Source of the DNA: an uncultured Cyclobacteriaceae bacterium
GTDB lineage: Bacteria > Bacteroidota > Bacteroidia > Cytophagales > Cyclobacteriaceae
Length of the DNA stretch: 64,000 nt
Direction: 5' to 3'
Assembly: GCA_937146645.1 (NCBI GenBank)
Contig: CAKZRQ010000013.1
Coordinates: 62,001-126,000, forward strand
Shown: positions 53,847 through 62,637 of the stretch, one piece after another
How positions within the stretch are numbered: the stretch's first letter is position 1
How the letters are laid out: each line of letters begins with the position of its first letter
The notes under the pieces: generated by a model
What the model was told of the DNA's origin: nothing
Database searches by the model: none
What the model saw: the letters and a program-made list of their open reading frames with translations, nothing else
Program-made: the position numbers and the translations under genes

Positions 53847-54194
53847 ATGCCAGATTTCATCTATAATAAGAAGGTATATTACAACCCCGTAGAATTTGCC
53901 ATGGACAGAATTGGTGGAACGTGGAAGATGCCTATCCTTTGGCGATTGAAAGAAAGAGTGTTCCGTTTTGGAGAACTAAAGAAGGATATCCCGCATATCA
54001 CGGATAAGATGCTCACAACCCAGCTCAGACAATTGGAAGCCGAAGGATTTATCAACCGAAAAGTCTATCCGGTGGTGCCGCCGAAGGTGGAATACTCGAT
54101 CACGGAGAAAGGTAGAACAGCCATTCCCATCATCGAAACCATTCGGAACTATGGCCTTGAACTGATGGAGAGAGAAGGAATCAGCGACAAGTAG
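53847..54194 (+). CDS. HxlR-family transcriptional regulator
   Basis: Winged-helix regulator of 115 residues. Family segments are AMDRIGGTWKMPILWRLKERVFRFGELKK, ITDKMLTTQLRQLEAEGFI (recognition helix) and the wing PPKVEYSITEKG. No cysteine is present to act as a redox sensor, so it would respond to an electrophile or ligand by another route. It is divergent from the DJ-1/NADPH-oxidoreductase pair, its likely target. The ATG at 53847 gives the standard HxlR N-terminus. Confidence 0.92.
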   Translation: MPDFIYNKKVYYNPVEFAMDRIGGTWKMPILWRLKERVFRFGELKKDIPHITDKMLTTQLRQLEAEGFINRKVYPVVPPKVEYSITEKGRTAIPIIETIRNYGLELMEREGISDK

Positions 54195-54326
54195 AAATAC
54201 TCCTTTTTTCAATTAAATCATAGTAATTCTTGAGAGTCAAAACTTTGAATCGCTCAAGGATTGGCTAATTTGAAATCTTGTTGGATAAACCTAAGCCTTT
54301 CCAACTTATCACCGATCCCATTTGCT

Positions 54327-57300
54327 ATGAAAAAGTCATTGTTCCTTGCCTTTATTTTTTCATCCGTTCTTCTTTCTGAACCAAGCTTTGGCCAAAGCCA
54401 AAATACTCAGGGTACTCAACTATCCTCCTCCCTTTTTTCAGGACTGAAGCTTCGAAATCTCACCCCAGCTAAAACTGGAGGAAGAATAGTCGATATCGCT
54501 TTTCATCCGGAGAACAGAAGCATTCGCTATGTGGCCGTGGCGTCAGGAGGAGTCTGGAAAACGGTGAATGCGGGAACAACTTGGACACCAATCTTCGATA
54601 ATCAAGGGTCCTTTTCGATTGGGACGGTTGTCATTGACCCGAAGAATCCCAATACCGTTTGGGTAGGAACAGGCGAGAATAATGCACAGCGATCGGTGAG
54701 CAAAGGCGACGGAGTCTATAAAAGCACAGATGGCGGAAAGACCTGGACCAATATGGGTCTGGAGACCTCTGAGCATATCGGTAAGATCGTTTTTCATCCG
54801 GAGGATTCGGACATCGTTTTTGTAGCTTCTCAGGGAAGTGTCTGGGCTCCGGGAGGTGAAAGAGGTCTATATAAAACATCTAACGGGGGAAAATCCTGGG
54901 AGCGAATTCTGGACATAAGTGAGAATACAGGAATTTCGGATGTCATCATAGACCCAAGAAATCCAGATCACATTATCGCCTCATCTTATCAAAGACGTCG
55001 TCATTTCGGGATTTTGGTGGCCGGAGGACCGGATGGAGGTGCATTTAAATCTGAAGATGGAGGAGAGACCTGGTCAAAGCTGAGTAATGGTTTCCCTCAA
55101 GGAGATTTGGGAAGAATCGGGCTAGCGCGGTCGCCTCAGAAACCTGATGTTTTATATGCCTTGGTTGCGGGGACAGAAAGTACGAAGGGTTTTTACCGAT
55201 CGGCTGATAATGGATCGAGTTGGATAAAGATGAACGATTACATGGTGATCGATGCCCAGTACTACATGGAGATTTTCCCCGATCCCCATCAGTTTGACAA
55301 GCTTTACATCGTGGATGTCATCACGAAGGTTTCCGAGGATGGGGGCAAAACCTTGAAGGGAATTAACCATGATCGAATTCATGTGGATAACCATGAAATG
55401 GAATTTGACCCCAATGATCCGAATTATCTGCTGATCGCTGGTGATGGAGGAATTTACGAATCATGGGATAATGCTGAAAACTGGAGGTTCACAGATAATC
55501 TTCCTATCACCCAATTTTATCGAGTAGGCATTGACAATGAAGCTCCATTTTATAATGTCTACGGAGGCACTCAAGACAACAATACCATTGGCGGGCCTAG
55601 CCGCACGATTAACCGAGCGGGAATCAAAAATAGCGACTGGTTCAATACACTCGGTGGTGATGGCTTTCAAACCCGTATAGATCCCACAGACCCTAACATT
55701 GTGTACTCCATGTATCAGTATGCCGGAATCGTGCGGTTTGATCGAAAAACTGGTGAGAAAACAGATATCCAACCTCAGCCTGGTGCCGGTGAACCTCCTT
55801 ATCGATGGAATTGGGATGCTCCTTTGGTTTTGAGTGTGCATGATCCACAGACTCTCTATTTCGCTGCTAACAAGTTGATGAAAAGTACCGATCGTGGAAA
55901 TTCATGGACTGAGATCAGCGGAGATCTCACCCGTGAGATGGATAGAAATCAGATGGAGGTGATGGGAAGAGTTTGGGGCATAGATGCGATTTTCAAAAAT
56001 GTCTGGACTTCGCCTTATGGAACTATCGTGGCTCTGGCCGAATCGCCTATTCAACAGGGACTATTATACGTTGGTACAGATGATGGCTTGATTCAAGTCA
56101 GTGAAGATGATGGCCAAAGCTGGAAAAAAATTGAAGGAATTTCTGGTGTACCAAAGCTGGCATATCTCTCCGATATTTTTGCTTCACCACATGATGAGAA
56201 CACGGTTTTTGCGGTATTCAACTATCACAAGTATGGAGATTACAAACCTTATTTCTATCGAAGCGATGACAAAGGAAAATCGTGGAAATCTATTTCTTCA
56301 AATTTGCCGGAAGGAGACTTTGGTTGGACCATCGTACAGGACCATATAAATCCTGACCTACTCTTCGCGGGCACAGAATATGGTCTGTATTTCAGCGTGG
56401 ATGCTGGAAATGAATGGGTAAAATTCACCAACGGAATCCCGACTATTGCGATACGAGATCTGGAAATCCAGCGAAGAGAAAATGATTTAGTGGCGGCTTC
56501 ATTTGGCAGAGGTTTTTACATTCTGGATGATTACAGTGCCCTAAGAGAAATTGACAAGGATGGCCTTGCTTCGGAAAGCATCTTCTTCCCGGTCAAAGAT
56601 ACCTGGAGTTATATTCCAGCCAACCCAGATGGCTATGCATTAGGAGCCAATTTCTTCGCTTCTCCAAACCCAACTTACGGAGCGGTATTCACTTATTATT
56701 TGAAGGAAAGTGAATCCACTTTGGCACAAAAGAGAAAAAAAGCCGAGGCTGATCGGGTAAAAAATGGGGAGCCAGTCCCCTATCCTGACTGGGAAGAATT
56801 TAATAAAGAGAAGCGTGAAGAAGGTCCAAAAGTTACTTTATCGATTCGAAATGAATCCGGGGATTTAGTCGCACGGGTCACAGGTCCTGCCAGACAAGGA
56901 ATTCAACGAACTGCCTGGAATCTTAGACATTCCGGAATTGAAGGGAATAATGGTCCAATGGCTTTGCCCGGCACCTACACCGCTTCCATGGAGAAACTGG
57001 TAGATGGAGAGTGGCAGGATTTAGGTCAGTCACGTGAATTTATTGTGAAGGCTCTGCATGAAGGTGACTCGAATTCAGATCAAGAGTTTAGGTTGGAAGT
57101 GCTTGCTCTCGATGAGGAGATCGATCAGGCCGATGAGCTAAATGATTCTATGATTGAGGCAATCGGAAAGGCGCAAGATCAACTGAAAAACAGAGGTAAT
57201 TCAATCGAAGAATATGAAAAAGCCGAGATGATCAGACAATCCCTGATGAATTTAAAAATCCAACTGAATGGAAACCCTTTAATTACCCAAAAAATGGAAT

Positions 57301-57530
57301 TAATTCCTCCTTCGATAGCGAACAGAGTTTCCAGAGTCAGGAATGATGCCTGGTCAACAACAGGTGCGGTTACAGCAACTCAAAAGGAAAGTATTGAGGT
57401 TGCGAAAGGTGAATTCACTGAATGGAAAAGAGACTTTAATTCGATCAATGCTGAAATCAGAACATTAGCATCAGCACTTTCGAATGAAGGAATAATGCTC
57501 CGGACTTCTGAAGATCTACCATTGAACTAA
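54327..57530 (+). CDS. VPS10/sortilin-like BNR-repeat propeller protein
   Basis: Exported protein of 1067 residues with a signal peptide (1-20, ending SFGQS). The large part (about 40-690) is a sortilin/VPS10-type propeller with repeated Asp-box-like blades: GGVWKTVNAGTTWTP, DGVYKSTDGGKTWTN, GLYKTSNGGKSWERI, GAFKSEDGGETWSKL. A later region (about 800-870) has Ig-like character and the C-terminus is helical and charged. Such proteins are abundant in marine Bacteroidota and resemble exosialidase-like glycosyl-hydrolase propellers, but no catalytic residues can be assigned. ATG 54327 gives a proper signal peptide; upstream in-frame codons do not. Confidence 0.85.
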   Translation: MKKSLFLAFIFSSVLLSEPSFGQSQNTQGTQLSSSLFSGLKLRNLTPAKTGGRIVDIAFHPENRSIRYVAVASGGVWKTVNAGTTWTPIFDNQGSFSIGTVVIDPKNPNTVWVGTGENNAQRSVSKGDGVYKSTDGGKTWTNMGLETSEHIGKIVFHPEDSDIVFVASQGSVWAPGGERGLYKTSNGGKSWERILDISENTGISDVIIDPRNPDHIIASSYQRRRHFGILVAGGPDGGAFKSEDGGETWSKLSNGFPQGDLGRIGLARSPQKPDVLYALVAGTESTKGFYRSADNGSSWIKMNDYMVIDAQYYMEIFPDPHQFDKLYIVDVITKVSEDGGKTLKGINHDRIHVDNHEMEFDPNDPNYLLIAGDGGIYESWDNAENWRFTDNLPITQFYRVGIDNEAPFYNVYGGTQDNNTIGGPSRTINRAGIKNSDWFNTLGGDGFQTRIDPTDPNIVYSMYQYAGIVRFDRKTGEKTDIQPQPGAGEPPYRWNWDAPLVLSVHDPQTLYFAANKLMKSTDRGNSWTEISGDLTREMDRNQMEVMGRVWGIDAIFKNVWTSPYGTIVALAESPIQQGLLYVGTDDGLIQVSEDDGQSWKKIEGISGVPKLAYLSDIFASPHDENTVFAVFNYHKYGDYKPYFYRSDDKGKSWKSISSNLPEGDFGWTIVQDHINPDLLFAGTEYGLYFSVDAGNEWVKFTNGIPTIAIRDLEIQRRENDLVAASFGRGFYILDDYSALREIDKDGLASESIFFPVKDTWSYIPANPDGYALGANFFASPNPTYGAVFTYYLKESESTLAQKRKKAEADRVKNGEPVPYPDWEEFNKEKREEGPKVTLSIRNESGDLVARVTGPARQGIQRTAWNLRHSGIEGNNGPMALPGTYTASMEKLVDGEWQDLGQSREFIVKALHEGDSNSDQEFRLEVLALDEEIDQADELNDSMIEAIGKAQDQLKNRGNSIEEYEKAEMIRQSLMNLKIQLNGNPLITQKMELIPPSIANRVSRVRNDAWSTTGAVTATQKESIEVAKGEFTEWKRDFNSINAEIRTLASALSNEGIMLRTSEDLPLN

Positions 57531-57536
57531 TTCTGC

Positions 57537-58559
57537 TTAACGAAGAATAAAACCGTCTTTTAAATCATCATCAGGATCAATAAGGAAGTTATTCACTCCT
57601 GTGATGTAAGCAGTGCCTTCCACTTCAGGGATAATGGCTGGGATTCCCTCGAAGGTAACTTCTTTGATAGCCTTGCAGCTAAATCTCGTGTTGAGAATAC
57701 TTTCAATTTCGATTGATTCTCCAAGCGAAATCTTATTTCGCGCATATTCTATGGCTAATCGTGCTGAAACCCCAGAGCCTGTTGGAGAGCGATCCACTTC
57801 CCCTTCAGCAAAAATACAGACGTTACGACTGTGGGCTGTATCTGAATTTTCAGTGAAAATGGTTCCGTATAAAAAGCTGAGGTCTTCTTCCAGAGGATGG
57901 GTAATTTTTCTATGAGCCATCACTGCTCGTTTGATATCCATTCCTTTTTCAATTAAAGAACGGTAGTGATCTGGATTACATTGTATGCCCAAAGGTTCAG
58001 CTTCCACAAATGCATAATAAGCCCCACCATAAGCCAGATCATATTTTACGGATCCCAATCCAGGTACATCAACTGCCTGATCCAGGGCCACCACGAAGCT
58101 TGGAACATTCTGAAATCGCATACTTCTCACCTTTCCCTCTTGCACATTCACAAAGGCTTTCAGAATCCCACATGGCGCTTCAATCGTCATTTCGGTCAAA
58201 GGTTCTGCTTTTTCAACCCATCCAGCCTCCACTGCAAGTTTTGCAATGGCAATGGTGGCATGCCCACACATGGTGCTATAGCCTTCATTATGAAGAAAAA
58301 CTACCCCGAAATCAGCAACTGAACTTGGTGTAACCACCACCCCATACATATCTGCGTGGCCACGTGGCTCAAACATTAGGGCTGTTCTCAGATGGTCATA
58401 ATTGGATTTGATAAATCGCCTGTAATCAAGAACTGAATTACCCTCCAATGCAGGAAATCCATCCAAAATTACCCTTAGTGGTTCCCCACAGGTGTGCATG
58501 TCAATGGTGCGAATAGATTGCCAATTTTCAGGTATGGGGAATGAGTTTGTGGTGAACAT
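57537..58559 (-). CDS. Trans-3-hydroxy-L-proline dehydratase (proline-racemase family)
   Basis: Proline-racemase-fold enzyme of 340 residues. The first catalytic cysteine is Cys98 in MCGHATIA. The position of the second is Thr260 in DRSPTGSGVSA. This Cys/Thr pair marks trans-3-hydroxy-L-proline dehydratases, whereas racemases and 4-hydroxyproline epimerases have two cysteines. It would dehydrate 3-hydroxyproline to delta-1-pyrroline-2-carboxylate. The ornithine-cyclodeaminase homologue 4 nt upstream (start 59526) is the expected partner reducing this imine to L-proline. Confidence 0.88.
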   Translation of the reverse strand: MFTTNSFPIPENWQSIRTIDMHTCGEPLRVILDGFPALEGNSVLDYRRFIKSNYDHLRTALMFEPRGHADMYGVVVTPSSVADFGVVFLHNEGYSTMCGHATIAIAKLAVEAGWVEKAEPLTEMTIEAPCGILKAFVNVQEGKVRSMRFQNVPSFVVALDQAVDVPGLGSVKYDLAYGGAYYAFVEAEPLGIQCNPDHYRSLIEKGMDIKRAVMAHRKITHPLEEDLSFLYGTIFTENSDTAHSRNVCIFAEGEVDRSPTGSGVSARLAIEYARNKISLGESIEIESILNTRFSCKAIKEVTFEGIPAIIPEVEGTAYITGVNNFLIDPDDDLKDGFILR

Positions 58560-58563
58560 TGGA

Positions 58564-59526
58564 CTATGAATTTTTATTACTTAACCCCAAAACCAGCTGT
58601 GCTGCCACCAAATCCTCCAAGGCATGGCCAACTGATTTGAAAAGTGTGATTTCGTCTTGGGTTTTTCTTCCTGAAACTTCTCCCCTGCAAAGTCTGAAAA
58701 GATCTCCCTGTATATCTCCTAGGCTTAAAATTCCTTCTGCCATAGGCAGGGCCAAATCACCAGTTTCTTTGGGAGCCATTCCGATGGTATCCACATACAC
58801 CCGACTCCTACGGATCACTTCATTGTCTGCCTCTCTCATATCCGGACGGTAGGAACCTACCAGGTCAATATGCTGACTAGGTCTTAGCCATTCTCCTTTG
58901 ATCAAAGGCTCTCTGCTGATGGTCGCGACGGAGATAATATCAGCTTCTGTAACTGCTTCTTCCAGACTGTCAACTACCTGCACCTCTTCGAAATTCGAGG
59001 CTTTGCTTTGGGCTAGAGATTCTGCTTTTTCCTTCGTCCTTCCAAAAATCATCAATTTTTTGATGGGCTTTTGGCAAGCGTGGGCATCGATTAGATAGGG
59101 AGCCAGAGAGCCTGTTCCCACCATCAATAAGGTTTGAGCATTTTCGTGTGCTAAGAAATTTGCCGCCAATGCCGAAGCTGCTGCTGTCCTCCAGTTCGTT
59201 AATGTTTTGGCCTCCATCAAGCCTTTCGGGGAACCCGTCTTTGCGTCCAGCAAATAGTAAATCCCCTGTATGGTCGGAATATCCAATTTGCTATTATCCG
59301 GAGCGACCGTCACTATTTTCACCCCTGCCACCTCACCAGAACTAACCGCAGGCATAAGCAAAAGGGTGTTCTGCGCTGATTCAGGATCATTATCATAATT
59401 CAAATGCATCCTGGGTGGAATCGTGTACTGCTTTGTGAAACCCCGCTTTAATGCTTCAATCAAAAGATCGTAGGACAAGAGGCTGTGAATCTCAGCTGCT
59501 GAAAAATACCTGATGGATGGATCCAT
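58564..59526 (-). CDS. Delta-1-pyrroline-2-carboxylate reductase (OCD/mu-crystallin family)
   Basis: NAD(P)-dependent protein of 320 residues of the ornithine-cyclodeaminase family. Visible are the VKIVTVAPDNSKLD segment, TLLMVGTGSLAPYLIDA (Rossmann motif) and LVGSYRPDMREAD. Members alongside 3-hydroxyproline dehydratases act as pyrroline-2-carboxylate reductases making proline. The ATG at 59526 (MDPSIRYFSA) is preferred to the ATG at 59577, which would add a hydrophobic leader not expected in a cytosolic enzyme. It sits 4 nt upstream of the dehydratase gene. Confidence 0.87.
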   Translation of the reverse strand: MDPSIRYFSAAEIHSLLSYDLLIEALKRGFTKQYTIPPRMHLNYDNDPESAQNTLLLMPAVSSGEVAGVKIVTVAPDNSKLDIPTIQGIYYLLDAKTGSPKGLMEAKTLTNWRTAAASALAANFLAHENAQTLLMVGTGSLAPYLIDAHACQKPIKKLMIFGRTKEKAESLAQSKASNFEEVQVVDSLEEAVTEADIISVATISREPLIKGEWLRPSQHIDLVGSYRPDMREADNEVIRRSRVYVDTIGMAPKETGDLALPMAEGILSLGDIQGDLFRLCRGEVSGRKTQDEITLFKSVGHALEDLVAAQLVLGLSNKNS

Positions 59527-59673
59527 ACCTAATGATAGGTAAATCACGCCAAGTAGGAAAGCCTTGAAAAGCCACATTTCAAATTTTGGCTACAAGCTCC
59601 GGGGATTTGGCTACTTCATTCACTCCTCTGTAGGCTTCATTTGTAATGTCTTTAATCATTAAACCAAAAAATT

Positions 59674-60543
59674 ATGTCAAAAGTAATCGTAACAGGAGCA
59701 AATGGAGGCTTTGGAGCCTTAACTGTAAAAACACTATTAGAACAAGGCCACAGTGTGGTGGCGACGGTAAGAAATCCGGAAGGTAGAAACAAAGCTGCAG
59801 CTCATGAATTAAGCGCTGCTGGTGCCATAGTGGTGGACATGGATGTCACCAGTGAGGAAAGTGTGAACGCTGGAGTCGCTGAAGCCATTGATAAAATGGG
59901 AGGACTGGATGTGGTCGTGAATAATGCAGGAATTGGCGTTCTGGGAATTCAGGAGCAATTCACCACCGATGATTTCATTCGTCTTTTTGACGTGAATGTG
60001 TTTGGAGTTCAGCGGGTCAACAGAGCTGCTTTACCCACTTTGCGCCAGCAAGGGTCAGGACTTCTGATTCATGTGTCCAGCCTTCTGGGCAGAATCGTAT
60101 TCCCATTCTACGGACCTTACAATGCATCAAAATGGGCTTTGGAGGCTATGTCTGAGAACTACCGTATTGAGCTCTCTGGCTTTGGCGTGGATTCCTGTCT
60201 CGTGGAGCCAGGAGGTTTCCCAACCGGATTTTTCAATGCGCTTATGCAGCCATCAGATACCTCCCAAAATGAAGCATACGGGGACATGATTCATGCCCCA
60301 AAACAAGCCTTTGATAACTTTGAAGGAGCCCTGGCAAATAATCCTGCTCAGGATCCTCAAAATGTCGCAGATGCCATTGCGAATTTGATCTCAACCCCGG
60401 CCGGATCACGGCCTGTGAGAACCGTGGTGGATAAAATGGGGATGGGGGATCATATCGCTCCATACAACCAAACCCTGGATCAAATCCACGAAGGCCTGTT
60501 TAATGCCTTTGGTATGGGAGATATGCTTAAATTAAAAGTGTAA
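59674..60543 (+). CDS. Short-chain dehydrogenase/reductase
   Basis: Classical SDR of 289 residues. The N-terminal cofactor motif TGANGGFGALT, the NNAGIGV segment, the catalytic serine in HVSSLLG and the Tyr-x-x-x-Lys in YNASKWALEA are all present. The C-terminal region has HAPKQAFDNFEGALANN. The substrate is unknown. It is followed by an AraC-type regulator 61 bases downstream on the same strand, a common arrangement for a regulator of its own neighbour. Confidence 0.9.
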   Translation: MSKVIVTGANGGFGALTVKTLLEQGHSVVATVRNPEGRNKAAAHELSAAGAIVVDMDVTSEESVNAGVAEAIDKMGGLDVVVNNAGIGVLGIQEQFTTDDFIRLFDVNVFGVQRVNRAALPTLRQQGSGLLIHVSSLLGRIVFPFYGPYNASKWALEAMSENYRIELSGFGVDSCLVEPGGFPTGFFNALMQPSDTSQNEAYGDMIHAPKQAFDNFEGALANNPAQDPQNVADAIANLISTPAGSRPVRTVVDKMGMGDHIAPYNQTLDQIHEGLFNAFGMGDMLKLKV

Positions 60544-60552
60544 ACTGCTTCG

Positions 60553-60604
60553 AATTCAGGTGGTCTGAGGGCTGCCTGGATTCTTTGCTTCGCAAAGCTG
60601 AATT
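60553..60604 (+). promoter_or_regulatory. Structured leader immediately before the AraC start
   Basis: Outer arms AATTCAG (60553-60559) and CTGAATT (60598-60604) are exact complements, and the second arm abuts the ATG at 60605. Inside lie CAGG/CCTG (60557-60560 with 60575-60578, sharing three bases with the outer arm) and a tight hairpin CTTTGC-TTC-GCAAAG (60583-60597). No T-tract follows, so it is not an intrinsic terminator. Confidence 0.45.
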
Positions 60605-61531
60605 ATGGCCTCTACAGAAATATCACGACTGGAATCGATCAGCGATCTCCATAAATTCAATAGTCTTCCTGCTCCTGAGCATCCATTAATCAGTCTTCTT
60701 GATTATGGATTGGTCAAGAGAGATCCGAATGTCCGCGAACTCAAGTGGATCCAATCCTACTATTCCATCTCACTCAAGCGAAATGTGGCTGGGAAGTATA
60801 GGTATGGACAGCAGTCCTATGATTTTGATGAAGGACTGATGACTTTCTTTTCACCGGATCAGGTGATTTCGGTGGAGTTGATCGAATCGGATGTCACCAC
60901 TAATCCTCCATCTGGATGGATTTTAGCTATTCATCCGGACTTCCTTTTCGGAACTTCTCTGGCTAGAACCATTGGGAAATATCCATTTTTCAAGTATTCG
61001 GTTCGGGAGGCTTTGTTCCTTTCAGAAAAGGAAGAGAACACCATTCTGGGTATCCTGAAAAACATCCAAACAGAATATCAGGCGAACATCGACCAGTTCA
61101 GCCAACAAATTATTATCAATCAGCTGGAGCTCTTACTGAGCTATGCGGAGCGATTTTACCAGAGGCAATTCCTAACCCGAAAGAAATCTAATCACCAGCT
61201 CTTACAGAAATTAGAAGAGGAGCTGGATCGATATTTTGAGGAGGAGCAAGCCATCAACAATGGCTTACCTTCCGTTCATGATCTAGCGGATGACCTAAAT
61301 GTGACTCCGGATTATCTGAGCAGCATGCTCAAAACGGAGACCGGTCTCACCACCCAACAGCATATTCATCACAAGGTAATCGAACTGGCCAAGGTCAAGC
61401 TCTCCGTTTCCAGCTCTTCGGTAAGCGAGATAGCTTATAGCCTGGGTTTTGAGCATCCCCAGTCCTTCAGCAAATTCTTTAAATCCAAGACAAAGCAGAC
61501 CCCAGGAGAGTATCGGATTTCGTTTAATTGA
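60605..61531 (+). CDS. AraC-family transcriptional regulator
   Basis: Regulator of 308 residues. The N-terminal cupin-like effector domain (about 1-190) is followed by a C-terminal AraC DNA-binding domain with two helix-turn-helix motifs: VHDLADDLNVTPDYLSSMLKTETG near residue 223 and VSEIAYSLGFEHPQSFSKFFKSKT near 275, ending with the family-typical PGEYR. The ligand is unknown. It follows the SDR gene on the same strand. The DUF4221 gene ends 2 nt away on the opposite strand. Confidence 0.93.
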   Translation: MASTEISRLESISDLHKFNSLPAPEHPLISLLDYGLVKRDPNVRELKWIQSYYSISLKRNVAGKYRYGQQSYDFDEGLMTFFSPDQVISVELIESDVTTNPPSGWILAIHPDFLFGTSLARTIGKYPFFKYSVREALFLSEKEENTILGILKNIQTEYQANIDQFSQQIIINQLELLLSYAERFYQRQFLTRKKSNHQLLQKLEEELDRYFEEEQAINNGLPSVHDLADDLNVTPDYLSSMLKTETGLTTQQHIHHKVIELAKVKLSVSSSSVSEIAYSLGFEHPQSFSKFFKSKTKQTPGEYRISFN

Positions 61532-61533
61532 TT

Positions 61534-62637
61534 TCAAGGCTTGGTTTGTTCCAATTCGAAATCAAAAACCAAGAACTCCATTTCATCACTCTCATTTTGA
61601 AGGAGGTAAAGCTTTCCATCTCGGACCAAAGGATTCCAAATTCTGAAATCCAAATCGGAAAAATCCTCTTCATGGATTAAGTTTAATTCATCATCAAAAA
61701 TCAAAAGTATCTTGGTGATATTCTTCCCTTCTGGCCTTTTTGAGGCAAAGCGATAGTACCTTCTATTCTTCTTGTCCCAAAACAACTCACCGTAGCTAAC
61801 TTCTTTATTAACCAAATCATACACCTCTTCAAATGTGGCAGATTTAGGATAGTTGCCAGGCTTTCTTTGCTCAATTTTGTTGGGACGGTTATCATAAAAA
61901 TTTATCTCTTTACTTTTTGGATCTAGTTGATACACATCAATTCCATCGGGGTGTGAAACGGTAATTTTTTCGTCAAAATAGGCCAAAAACATTGGTCTTC
62001 CCATGATTATCCCATCATCGAGCTGTACCTTCAAATCATTTAAATAGGCCATTTGGCTTAACTTTTCCTCATGGTATCTAAACCTCGCCAAATCCAAAAA
62101 ACCCAAGGTCAAGTCATCCTGCCAATTTGAGGTAATCCCTTCTAGATAATTCCCATAAGGAGATAAAATTGACATTCCATTAAACTCTTTGCCAGCAGGA
62201 ATTTGAAAGAGGCTATCAATCCTAGCTGATTCGTTGACCAGATTTCCTTCAAAATCCAACTCAACAAAATTTCTAACTGTGAAAAAGAATAGGTTCCCAT
62301 TTTCTTTCACAATGTAGTCCATGGCTTCTCTAGAAGGGACTCCCTTTTTGCCCTCCTCGTTCAGAAAAAGTGTAGAGTGATAACTCTCATCAACCAAGTC
62401 TATTTTTTCAATTGCATGATCGATGTTGTTATAGTAATAGAGGAACCGTTCGTCTGGAGATAATCTGGCTTTCCGAATTCCATAGGCAACAAACAGAAGC
62501 TTATCACCTGGATCAATTTGAACGGTATCAAGTGAATAAGAAAAATCCCAGTTTGGATCTTCTGAATCCGACTTCAAACCACAGGACACCAGAACAATGA
62601 AGCTAAAAAGGATTAATAAAAAGGCTTCTAGTTTCAA
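61534..62637 (-). CDS. DUF4221-type lipoprotein, paralogue A
   Basis: Exported lipoprotein of 367 residues; signal peptide with lipobox VSC (Cys19). The remainder is beta-rich, resembling a six-bladed propeller typical of DUF4221 proteins, with the C-terminal block KILLIFDDELNLIHEEDF ... LVRDGKLYLLQNESDEM shared with the neighbours. The start codon is TTG at 62637: no closer ATG provides the signal peptide, and TTG overlaps the upstream stop (TTGA), as ATGA does elsewhere. It is the last of three tandem paralogues. Function unknown. Confidence 0.82.
   Translation of the reverse strand: MKLEAFLLILFSFIVLVSCGLKSDSEDPNWDFSYSLDTVQIDPGDKLLFVAYGIRKARLSPDERFLYYYNNIDHAIEKIDLVDESYHSTLFLNEEGKKGVPSREAMDYIVKENGNLFFFTVRNFVELDFEGNLVNESARIDSLFQIPAGKEFNGMSILSPYGNYLEGITSNWQDDLTLGFLDLARFRYHEEKLSQMAYLNDLKVQLDDGIIMGRPMFLAYFDEKITVSHPDGIDVYQLDPKSKEINFYDNRPNKIEQRKPGNYPKSATFEEVYDLVNKEVSYGELFWDKKNRRYYRFASKRPEGKNITKILLIFDDELNLIHEEDFSDLDFRIWNPLVRDGKLYLLQNESDEMEFLVFDFELEQTKP

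Noticed and set aside
54261-54326. An upstream start for the propeller protein.
   Set aside because: It would place 22 non-signal-like residues before a perfect signal peptide starting at 54327.
55461-55841. A 126-codon open frame antisense to the propeller gene.
   Set aside because: It mirrors sense codons of the repeat-containing protein and has no family resemblance or start context.
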